Below the pieces are notes generated by a model that was not told the origin of the DNA, made no database searches, and saw only the letters and a list, made by a program, of their open reading frames with translations. This document shows, one piece after another, positions 46,047 through 56,759 of a stretch of 64,000 nt of DNA. The first letter of the stretch is position 1; every line of letters begins with the position of its first letter. A program made the position numbers and the translations under genes. The DNA is from Apostichopus japonicus (Eukaryota; Echinodermata; Holothuroidea; Aspidochirotida; Stichopodidae): NCBI RefSeq assembly GCF_037975245.1, contig NC_092576.1:28135611-28199610 (forward strand), read 5' to 3'.

Positions 46047-49000
46047 TTAAACATTGGCTACCAAAGAGCAAATGGCCTTATAAAACTCTTTTGGGAGATC
46101 CCTACATGACAATAAAAAATTAGTTTTCTCTTCCCAGGAGGGGCTAGTAACCTTACATTGGTTTGCTATGTGAGCATGTGACACACCTTTGCGTCGTGCT
46201 GCCAATCTTGCCGATCGTCTAGTTGGTTGTACTGCGTGCCGTACTCGTGATCCCAGCACAGGGCCTGTTGGGGTGGACTTAGTCTCAGTCTTTGGGGATC
46301 GGGGTGCCGGTATAGGCGGTGTCTCTGTCGGTGGGGTAACAGCTTCTGGCTCCACTGGGATTCTTCTCTCTTCCAAACTAACGTTGTGCTCCGCCTCTTC
46401 CAATGTAGCATGCGGAGTAGTCACTTCTTGTTCCTTTAATATTCTGGGAACCTCCTCACGGGTTAAACAAGCTCTTGACCTTCTAGCTGGTACAGGCCTT
46501 GTTACCACTGCATACCAGGATGACTGATCATCTGTATCACTATCCTCTGTAACGTCAACTAAGGGTTTATCGTGGTAACATTGTCTTGGTCTTGGGACTG
46601 GTTTCTTTGAGGTTTCTGGGGGATCACATGTACTCATCGATTCCGGAATAGGTAGCAATAGGTTTCTGTGAAGTGTACGCCTCTTTCCTCTCCCAAGCTC
46701 TTGCTCTACCACATACACAGGTATATCAGGGTTAACTCTCCTTAAAACTTTGTAAACCTCTTGACCCCAACGATCAGCTAGCTTGTGTTTACCTCTGAGG
46801 TGCACATGCCTCACTAGTACTCTGTCTTCTGGTTCAAGCTCATTTCCTTTAGCCTTGGAGTCATATACGTGATTGTTGTGTTGTGCTCTCTCTTTGGAGT
46901 GTTTTGCAGCTAGTTGATGAGCAAATTCTAGTTTTTCTCGTAGTTGCTCCGCATACTTATGGTGAGCCCTTGTGGATATTACTGGTTTAGGGAGTTGCAT
47001 TGCTACATCCGATGGGAGGATCGGGTTTCTACCAAACATGAGGAAATAAGGTGCGTACCCAGTACTTGAGTGTTTAGTAGCGTTGTATGCATGACATAGT
47101 GGAGCTACAAACTCTTTCCAATTTGCTTTCTTCTCTTCAGACAGGGTACCTAACATGTCAAGAAGGGTGCGGTTGAATCTCTCACAGATTGGGTTGCCTT
47201 GGGGGTGATAGGGTGTTGTCCTGGACTTTCTTATTCCTGCAATCTTGCAAAGATGTCCGATTACTTCACTCTCAAAATTACGGCCTTGGTAACCGGGTTG
47301 GGAAATTATAATGTACAAAAAATTATCGAATAAGACACGTGCTGTAGTACGAGCCGTCTGGTCTCTCGTGGGGAACGCCTGGGCATACTTCGTAAAATGG
47401 TCTGTGACTACCAGAATGTTTTCGTACCCTCCCTTTGATTGCTCAAGGGATAGATAGTCCATACACAACAGCTCCATTGGGGAAGATATGTGGATGTTGA
47501 CCAGTTTTGCCACACCTCCTGCTTTCTCATGTGTCTTGCGACGGATACATCTACCACATGATTTGATATAGTCGCTCACATCACCTGCCATCTTTGGCCA
47601 GAAATATCTTTCTCTCAGTAGCTCTAATGTCCTCTCTTGACCCATATGTCCTACTTCATCGTGCAGTCCAGCCATAGCCTGACCTCTATACTGTGGAGGT
47701 AGGACAAGCTGATACACATTCTCTCCCTGGGGATCGTTATAGCATCGGTACAGTACTCCATCTTTTAAAAGAAATTTATCCCAATGTCGGAGTAATTGTT
47801 TAACACTGGGCGTTTCTGCTACGTACAGTCTTCGATTTGGGGGAAGACCTCTCTCTAGGTACCTAATTACTCGATAGATATCTGGATCTCGCTTCTGTCG
47901 ATTCTGCCATAAATGGGGGTCGCCGCTCATCAGAGACTGGGGTTGATTTAAGTCAGTATCAGTACTACCATTACATTCCACCTCTAATACTCTTGTCTGG
48001 GAGCACAGGGTCTCTACCATAGGAAGTGTGTTCTCTCCAACAGTGCACTTTGATAGCAAATGAACTTCACATATTGCTCGTACTGTGTCTCCAGTTAGGG
48101 TGTGGGGGTCGTCGGGGTGGGGTCTGCGGGACAATCCATCTGCATCTCCATTCCTCTTACCTGGCCGATAATGAAGGTCATAATTGTAGGTGGATAGAGC
48201 TGCCAACCAACGATGTCCTGTAGCATCAAGTTTAGCTGTTGTATTTACATAGGTGAGGGGGTTATTATCTGTCAGGACAGTAAATTTACGACCATATAGG
48301 TACTCCTTAAACTTCTCCGTCACTGCCCACTTCAGAGAGAGAAATTCCAGTTTATGTGCAGGGTAGTGCATTTCACCCTTTCTCATACCTCTGCTCGCAT
48401 ATGCTACCACCCTCTCTTTCCCATCTTGTGTCTGGTATAATGCTGCCCCCAGCCCCAGTCCACTGGCATCAATGTGTTAGATGAAGGGCTTAGAGAAATC
48501 GGCAAATGCAAGGATTGGGGGTGATGATAATTCCTTTACTAGTGTCTCGAATGCAGCTTGGCACTCAGGGGTCCAATTCCAGGAGGGATCCTTTCTCTTC
48601 CCTGGGGGATGGGTTCCTGCTGTGAGGGCATGTAAGGGTTTCGCCATCTTTGAATAGTCCTTGATAAATCTACGGTAATAACCTGTAAATCCTAAAAATG
48701 AGCTTACGTCTTGTACACTACGGGGTACGGGCCATGTCTGGAGTGCTTCAATTTTACTAGGGTCAGTCTCCACCCCCTCTTCGGATATGATGTGGCCAAG
48801 GTATTTAACTCTTTTACGGAGTAGTTGGCATTTGGATGGTTTCACTTTAAGGCCGTAATATTCAAGTCTCTGGAAAACCGCTTTCAATCTCTCGAGGTGT
48901 TCTTCAAAGGTATGAGAAACTATTATAATATCGTCAAGGTACACCAGACATTGTTGAAGGTTAAGGTCACCCATACACATCTCCATGAGGCGTTGAAAGG

Positions 49001-50429
49001 TTGCAGGGGCATTAGTTAGACCAAATGGCATGCGGTTACACTCATAAAAACCAAAGGGTGTCGTGAAGGCTGTTTTGTACTTCTCTTTCTCCTCTACCTC
49101 TATCTGCCAGTATCCACTTTTAAGATCTAGGGAGGAAAACCACTTCGCACCTGCCAGGGCATCCAGACTCTCTTCAATACGAGGTAGAGCGTATGCATCT
49201 TTAATCGTCTTGGCATTCAATTTACGATAATCTATACAAAATCGAAGGGTTCCGTCCTTCTTTCTCACTAAAACTACAGGGGATGCAAACGGGCTGCAGG
49301 AGGGTCGAATAATATCACCATCCTCCATGTCCTTCAACAATTTTCGGACCTCCTGATAATCAGCTGGGGGTATTCGCCGATGTCTCTCCTTAAAGGGGGT
49401 CGGGTCACTTAAGGGAATGGTATGCTTCACTGCCGTCGCACAGCCTAGATCATTTTCATGTTTAGAGATGACCGCTTCATGTTTCCGCAATAGTGTCTCT
49501 ATCTCTTTAAGTTGTGGTGGGGTCAACAGGGATTGGTCAATGTCAAAATCGTCAAACGTTATCTCCTCACATGGACTCTGTACGTTGGCGCTCATACTCT
49601 GCGCCTTTCTCTCCCTCCCAGTTTTTGACACTGGAGCCTGCAGTACATCTACTCTGTGGATTTGACACACTTGCTTATTTCCCTTTAGGTAAACATCCTT
49701 CGTGGAAATATTGGTAATTTTTAAAGGGAAAGTCTTCACTCTTTGGGAGATATCGATAACACCGGGACTAATAATCAGTCCCGAAGGCAGCCGGGCGTCT
49801 GGATCATATTCGGGAATTACATAAACTCTCTCTCCTTTAGGGGTCGTCGTCCTCGCCCTCCCTTTTACTAGAACTGATTTACCAGGTTGGATCTTGACAT
49901 TACTATGGTGGTCGAGATATACCCTCCAGCCACTCTCTTCTGTATGGACCTTGGACTGTAACTCTCTATAGGCTGTCTGCCACGCTGAGGGAACTACGTT
50001 ATGTTGTAAAAATTGTACCCCAAGGCATTCTCTACATTTCTCCATACAGCGGGATATGATATTAGTACCAAGAAGTAGGGGCACACCTTGGTTGTAGGGT
50101 GTGTCAAGGACAATAAGGGCACAGGTTTCATACTTCTCGTCTCTAACGGTCACATGGTCGGGGAAGGTTATCGTTACTCTCACGTAGCCAAGATATGCCA
50201 CGCTATGTCCTCCGCCCCATTGCAGGTCAATGAGGCCACGTAGGTCTCCTAAGGGCATGTAGGAGAGATATCTCTTGTAGAATGAATTAGCTATCATGGT
50301 CACTTGGGATCCGGTGTCAATGAGACTCTTGCAGTAGACCCCATTAATTATAGCCGCACTCTCTGATGTATCTCCCACAATCTCATCTACAGGGGGGGTT
50401 CTCCTGGGGGCAAGGTCGGTTTGGGCCAC
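46047..50429 (-). pseudogene. pol: pol: protease, reverse transcriptase, RNase H, integrase (broken)
   Basis: The reading is one frame with an internal TAA at 48477-48479. The upper part (650 codons) has the protease motif LIDTGSQVTM at about residue 37 and the reverse-transcriptase motif YLDDIIIVS at about residue 496. The lower part (from 48476) starts in RNase H (HIDASG), passes the TDNNPLTY block, then the integrase zinc region (H-x3-H ... C-x2-C), and the core with MDYLSLE and ERFNRT. At the second catalytic position (47289-47291), exactly 35 residues before the final Glu, the codon is Tyr (GYQGRN) where the family has Asp. The tail is basic with no chromodomain. The stop splits RNase H from reverse transcriptase, so no active full Pol is expected. 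Confidence 0.93.
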
Positions 50430-51686
50430 TTACTGCTCCCCGGGTATAAGTGACCGTGGGGAGTTTAAATTCACCTGGGTTGATGTCCTGCAAAATGTTG
50501 CTATGTGGCCGGACTGGTTGCACCTAAAACATCTGGTCTGGGGGCACTGACGAGCCAGGTGGCCCACAACCCCACATTTAAAACATTTTTGGGGCACCCT
50601 GTTCATCAATGGGGGTATATCATTTGACCTACGGGGTTTTGGGGTTGAGTAATCGCTCTCCTGTCTGTCTGCTCTTTGGAGCTCCTCAAGTTTCTTGGTA
50701 AGCTCTCTAACCTTCACCTCCAAGTCATGGACCACTGGGGACGGGGCTGCCGAATGCATTAGTACTCTCCCGGTTTGAGCATTTCTTTTGAGGTGTCTCC
50801 GGTCGGCACACTCTTGTTCGGCCAAACGTGTCAGCCGAAGGAGATCTCCAAAATTTCTCGCCTCTTGGTAGTTGTGCCGAACGGCCCCCCTTACGTCATC
50901 GTCCACGAGCCCCTTCCAAAACACTACCCTAAGGGTCCGGTCCACCTCTTCTGCAGAGATCCCTCCTCTGTCCTTAGCCTTCATGACAAGGCTTTCTAAT
51001 CTACACCCAAAGGCTGCAGTTGTTTCTCCTTTCTGCTGGTGTGTATTATAGGCCTGTGCTAGCAAGTCAGCCCCTCATTCCACAGTTCCATAAATCCCCT
51101 CCAACTTTTCAACTATTTCCTCAATACTTGAGTTTGGGCCTAAATGTCTTACTACCCTTGCTGCTTGGCCCCTCAGGGAATTCCTTACTGCATTCTCTAT
51201 AACCTCCTTAGAGTGCACTTCTTGTTGCAGGAGACAAGAGATCTCGTACTCCCACATCTCAAAGTTTTTTTACGCTTAATTTATTGTTGGTCTCCCCAGC
51301 AAAGACCGAAATTCTTGGGGGTTGGATGATAGTGGTCCCCATGGGTTGGCGAGCTGGGGGAGCTGATCCCTCTGAGGATAAACTCAGGTTATCGTCTTTT
51401 TGCACAGTGTAACCTGCTAGCTTCAAGGCTTTGATCATGTCTTGTCGAGACATCTCGCTTGAGGGGCTTTGTATGGAAAGGCTAAGGGAAATTCCCTTGA
51501 AAACCTCATCCTTCAGATCTGTCACTGCCCTTTCTGCTATCTCTGCAGACACATACTCACACAAACCAACGCTAGGGTCACCATTAAACCTGAATTTACT
51601 TCCCCTACTCTACCCATAAAATTCTTCAATTCTTCCAAGTCAATGTCCCCGGGGATACCCTTAACAGTTACAACCTTACCTTCCAT
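50430..51686 (-). pseudogene. gag: gag: RRM-like N-terminus, capsid, two CCHC knuckles (broken)
   Basis: The likely start is ATG 51684-51686 in a strong Kozak context (ACCATGG). The N-terminus reads KVVTVKGIPGDIDLEELKNF, then FNGDPSVGLCEYVSAEIAE, resembling an RRM fold. The capsid part (SKEVIENAVRNSLRGQAARV) resembles PNMA-type Gag. Two zinc knuckles follow: CFKCGVVGHLARQC and CFRCNQSGHIATFC. Breaks: a frame change near 51593-51602, a second at an A7 run near 51264-51270, and an in-frame TGA at 51075-51077. The final TAA (50430-50432) is in the same frame as pol, with no spacer. Whether that stop is native (readthrough) or a mutation is open. Confidence 0.85.
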
Positions 51687-52063
51687 GGTTTCTATGGTAA
51701 CGCAGGGAAGACTGGAGTAATAAATATTAGTTTACACCTCAAAAAGTCAAAAGTGTAAAGGCATGTGAAGGAATAATGGTTGTAAACTATTTAGGGTTAT
51801 ACTGTGCAGTAAGCTATTCTAGAAACCTCTCTGCAAAGACTGAAATGTATGCTACACGCTCATTTGTAACATTGGTGGAATTACTCATATAATACAACTT
51901 GTGAAAACTGGAACCTAAGATATGGATAAAAAAACTCTGCTCTCACTTTAAAGGCAATTAAGTTGAAAATGTTGGACATTTAAAATAACATTGAAATTAA
52001 GTATGACTGGGTAAACACGTCGCCTTCTCAATGACCTAATCTCAGAGAAATAAATTGTAATCA
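51687..52063 (-). other. gypsy leader (untranslated region)
   Basis: About 380 bases between the primer site and the gag ATG. No frame of note; it should carry packaging signals, none of which can be recognised from sequence. Confidence 0.5.
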
Positions 52064-52083
52064 GGTCCCATAAACGGGCGCCA
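52064..52083 (-). promoter_or_regulatory. Primer-binding site
   Basis: Minus strand TGGCGCCCGTTTATGGGACC, beginning 4 bases inside the 5' LTR. TGG at the start matches a tRNA 3' CCA end; the exact tRNA was not identified. Confidence 0.75.
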
Positions 52084-52087
52084 ATTA

Positions 52088-53805
52088 TGTAGCCAGTCAA
52101 AAACGCAGTGACGAGGCTTAAATATATTTTTAGGTTTGGGAAGATTACAAGTGACACCTCCAAATTAGGGTAGGGCCGATTTACTCTGAGATCGTGGGGA
52201 CAACTTAAAAAGGCGGAATGCTCACACAAAAACAAACTAATAAAGGTAAAGTGGTGTGTTTACGATGCACATGGACGTTGTATTAATATCAATGGGGTTA
52301 CTTTAACTTAATGTGAAATTATATGAATGGGTGTAACTTACATATCTCGGAACTCTTACTTCTTATAACGACTCCACTGAACTTAATGGAAAAATAATAC
52401 TTATCAGTCCCAATGAAAATAATAACAAAATCGCGGCGCGGGTCGACCGAATACAATTTGAGAACGAAATTGTCTCCTTGAGAAACTTCTAGGGCGGTTC
52501 ACTTAGTTGGGGACGTTTCCGGATTGGGTGGTTCTCTGGACAGCTCGCTACTCGGGGAAATAACCTCTTGGGCGTCTCAGCTTGGGGCGTCTCTAGGAGA
52601 AACTGTTCATCACTCGGGTTGGGTCATCGCAGGGGTTCACTTCCGGATCCAAACATTGAATTAAAATGGGAATTTATAGTTCAGTTCCGTCACAAAAGAA
52701 AATTATAGGGTTGCCAGATATTAGCACAGGATGAAATATAGTTCTGCCTCCATTGGTACAGCTCCGGGTGATACACTATTATTAAATATGAAATCTCCTT
52801 GTAAAACAGTTCAAGGTGTTTACTAAAATAGAATATCCATTTGTAGAACAAGCTCCAGGTATTCACTAAACTTCTATAAAAACTCCATGGGTAAATAGCT
52901 TCAATTAAGTGTCCATTTAACTTCTAATTAATTTAATACTGGTCCTCTACTCTATTACTGGTGAAGTTAGTCTAAGAAAATAATTATGATCTCGTGCCCA
53001 CCATTTCAAACTTAATCCTTCCCCTCTTCTCATCTAACTACTGTAACTACTGTAAACTTAACTCGGCATCAGTGTCTTATCTTAATTTCCCCCTACCATG
53101 CTACCTTATTCACTCCATCCCATAATAATAAGAATACATCCCATAATAATAGTACAAGGCAACTCACACATGACCACCTTAAACCAATTAAACACAAAGC
53201 TTGGTTCATTGAATATTCATGATTTGGCCTTTGTCTCAACTTCCCCCCTCCTACTCTAGACCAGCTTGCCCTCCACTTCCTGGTATCTGAGGTCCAGTGA
53301 CCAACCAGCTGTCAATTAATACTTCATACATAATTTACCAGACACATTACTTAATTTATGGTGTCCTTTGGTACATTTAAAATAATCATCTATCACCAAA
53401 ACATTCCTATCTAACCAAACAAAAGTTATAAAATTGTCTATTTAACCCACAGTTCTGAAAAGGATAGACTCTTGGAGCCACTCATATATTCCTAGAAAAT
53501 AGGACCACGCAAAACAATTACTTAGCTTAAGAAAAAGACAGGTCACACAGGGCCACCCGACCACTAACTGTTGTCATGTAGTAGTTAGCAATAAAAGTGA
53601 AAATTAAGGGAACTCATAAATCTACCAAGTAAAGGTTATTCATTGTCAAATGAATAAAAACAAACAAACAAAAGAAAATGATCAAATGAATAAAAACAAA
53701 GATAAGAAAATGAAAGAAAATGATTAAATGGATAGAAACAAAAGGTGGAAAATAAAAGAAAATGATAACTATACAAAACATTAACCAGGTTATGCTCTGG
53801 TTACA
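52088..53805 (-). repeat. 5' LTR of the gypsy element
   Basis: 1718 bp, almost identical to 43784-45502. It should hold the promoter and polyadenylation signals of the minus-strand transcript; these were not resolved. Confidence 0.95.
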
Positions 53806-53809
53806 CAAG

Positions 53810-56759
53810 GTGGCGCTTAAAAGTACTTTGGACTTTCTGTATTTAGAAATAGGGGATGTGGTGTTAACCAAACATCCCTGCATACATGTGTGCAAGTGAT
53901 TCTTGGTTGGATGCATCCATGGAAGGGTATAGTTTTTTCTCGACGGTTGCTTTAAGCTAACGCGTGAACAGGATTCATATTTAACTACTAACATTGAATG
54001 GGAAGTACCGGGCTTACTCCCATCATTAACACACCAGGAGCACAAAGGTTTTGAACATAAAAAATACTGAGGAGGGCGTACTCTCAATTTCGCATGACAG
54101 CAGCAAGATGGAGAAATGGACAGTCGCTATAATGAATGTCCATTATGGATGAATGTAAAGTGCGCGTTAAATATATTAGTGATTTGCAAATACTGCCATA
54201 CAGAAATGTAGAATGTATGGTACGTTTCAACAACTCGTTTTGTTATGCAGAAACGCGTAGAATGATGTCAATTGGCTGCTGGGTTCATGACATATCTGGA
54301 TTGAGCTTGTGCCTTAATTCATTCTTTGGGATAAAGGCAAATTGTAAACATACCGTTTATATGCTAATCGATATGTTCATCGCTAAGGATACTGCACATA
54401 CATATAACTACACGGGATACATTTTTTATGGTATTATATAATTGTTCATGTAATTCTCTAGTTGAAAGTCTCAAACGATTTGTGCAAAGAAATTCACCTG
54501 ATCCCTTCATCAAGCTGTTCAATATACCTGTATTCAACTAATACACGTTGTAGAGTCAGTTTTCATTTGTATGATTTAAACAAAGGGAAACGATTACTAG
54601 CAGTATATATATATACACACACACACATAATGGAATTAACAGAGTTCAACTTTACAGGCAAAGTTCAACATCCCTATGTTACAAGACAATAACGATATAT
54701 TGATTTCCATCTTTTATTAAATGGAAGATATATTTATGTATGTATATGTAAATACTTATATATATGTATATATGCGTGTGTGTATTTGTATTCAATTGTG
54801 TAGTATGCATATGTGCATAAAAATGTATTGTGGGTGGTGATTGTAAGGTGGGTGTGTTATACGTATTGGGTTGGTTTGTGGGTAGATATAAGTTACGGTT
54901 TTCTTGTATTGTTCTCTCTATTTACTTATGGGAGCGCTTTACTAGATAAGCCCTCTGGTATTTTTGTAGTGCTACCTTTTACAATTTTCCCTGTTGTTGA
55001 TATGTTTTGTCACTTAGTTTACTTCTTTGTATTCATATTGTGTAGAAACAAATAAATGAAACAAAAGAAGCTAAAAAGTATTAAAGGATGACACGGTTGA
55101 ATAGTATTTATTAGGTTTCTATTGAGATTAAGGAAGCCAATTATTTTTTCCATGAGTAAATTATACAATCAAAGAAAGCTAATAAAACAGAAAAGGGAGA
55201 CCGAGGAAAATCCTTCTATATATATTACGTATTATTTTACAAGTATTCTTGACATAGGCCTATGAGAGTGTCAAACAATCCCGTGCTATCTTATGCGACT
55301 ATTCATTACATAAAATCATGAAAGAAAGAAAGAAATCCAAGATGTGAAGACATAAGTCGGTTGGCTTTTATTATTGAATAATATTAATATATTACCTCAC
55401 GACGAAAATTAAGTGTAAAACTATTCTTGTACTTGATAACTTTAATTATTGAATATACAAATATGAATGTACAGTAACCATTACCACAGAAGATAACATT
55501 CGGTAACTTAGAATTAAACAACTTATATACAACTGATATATCGAACTGAATTACAAATAATATCACCCAAAGAAAAGAACAAAAATCATTTTCATAGTAT
55601 TTTTAATATAAAATAGGTACTTAATCAACTAACATTACGATGGGAATTTTTGTGGTAATTTAAAGGGTAAATGACGCAGTTTCCTTTAGAGACGCTGTGC
55701 AGTAAAATAATTCAGTTAACGGAGAGAATGTCACTATATAATTCAATTTTTTGTTTATGTGCACAATGAAATCCGTAAAGATGATTTTTTATATATATAC
55801 ATTCTTGTTAACGTGTTTTACGTATTTATGTATTAACTTAAATTTGCTCACCGATCTATTACTATTGAATATTACCTGTCTGATTTGAGTCAAGAGAGAT
55901 AACTCGGGAACACTGTAACGTCCGGATATATACTAATGGCGTTAAACTCAAGTGTTAAAGTCTCATTACGTGTTTGCTAATGTTTTTTCTGAAAACAGAC
56001 TTCCGAAGCAGATTCAATGGTTCTTACTCTAAATGCACTTTGACCAGGTGGGTTTAATGGAGAAAAGCTTTCGCAATCGAAAGAAAACATTTATTTTCTG
56101 TTCTCCTCATAGCGCGAACGATTTACCGTTAAATCACTGCGACCGCCTATATCAGCATGTTTATTACACAAATGTAACCTATATTTACTCGTATCGTTCA
56201 AAGTTTGACCCAATTTCACGGAGGGAACGTCTGAAAACACTTGTTTATTACTTCAAATAGAAGGAAATGACACGATTTCGCAAGCATCATCGGTAAGACC
56301 AAAATAGAGATACTATTCAAGAGAACGGATCTAAGACAGACTAGCAACGAAACTGAAAGTTATTCCTATGCTTTAACAATACAGAGAGACTTGATTGGCG
56401 CATGAACTGTTGGGCGGGGCTGGCTATTGAAATTTGTAGAATCTACGGACTCGTTAAAAAATCTGGCGAATTTCATCCAGTTTTGATCCAATGTCTTACG
56501 ACAGATAACTCAATAAAAATAATGCAAAGAACGGTGTTATTTTCACTGAGCTTTGAGAGCAGTACGCTGGAAAGGTTCGAAGTTAAAATTTGGCAAACAC
56601 AAATTGAGACTTTAAATACAGATTTGGGGGGAAATTCCCTCAGTGGATATCTCTATTATTCTATTACCTCTTACATCAATTGATAGATCATCTTAACTTA
56701 CTTCCGATGACGTTATGCGAAGAACCGTGAAGTCGGTATAAAAATACGTTACATAGAGT
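53810..56759. other. No gene recognised
   Basis: AT-rich sequence with short (TA)/(CA) runs at about 54606-54628 and 54720-54785. Frames at 54136, 54813, 56033 and 56402 lack motifs or splice support. The 3' UTR and polyadenylation site of the NHL gene should lie at its right edge; no AATAAA on the minus strand close to the stop was assigned. Confidence 0.4.

Larger units (their letters stand above)
43784..53805 (-). mobile_element. Full-length Ty3/gypsy LTR retrotransposon, disabled
   Basis: The element has two near-identical LTRs (43784-45502 and 52088-53805) with TGTAGCC...GGTTACA ends and a 4-bp target duplication CAAG (43780-43783 and 53806-53809). On the minus strand the order is 5' LTR, primer site, gag, protease, reverse transcriptase, RNase H, integrase, purine tract, 3' LTR, which is the Ty3/gypsy order. 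No envelope gene or chromodomain is seen. About 11 differences separate the LTRs over about 1718 bases (0.6% by hand count), so the insertion is young. The coding region is nevertheless broken by at least two frameshifts and by stops. It inserted into sequence just after a Penelope fragment. Confidence 0.97.

Noticed and set aside
46189-46527. Plus-strand frames across the gypsy pol and LTRs (also 44109, 48026, 48825, 49417, 50775)
   Set aside because: Antisense shadows of the element; no independent motif.
51264-51270. Programmed frameshift at the A7 run in gag
   Set aside because: The site is inside the capsid coding region, not at the gag-pol boundary, and the direction needed does not fit a standard -1 slippery site; an indel is simpler.
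43784-53805. Endogenous retrovirus with envelope
   Set aside because: No envelope-like frame lies between integrase and the 3' LTR; gene order and motifs are Ty3/gypsy.
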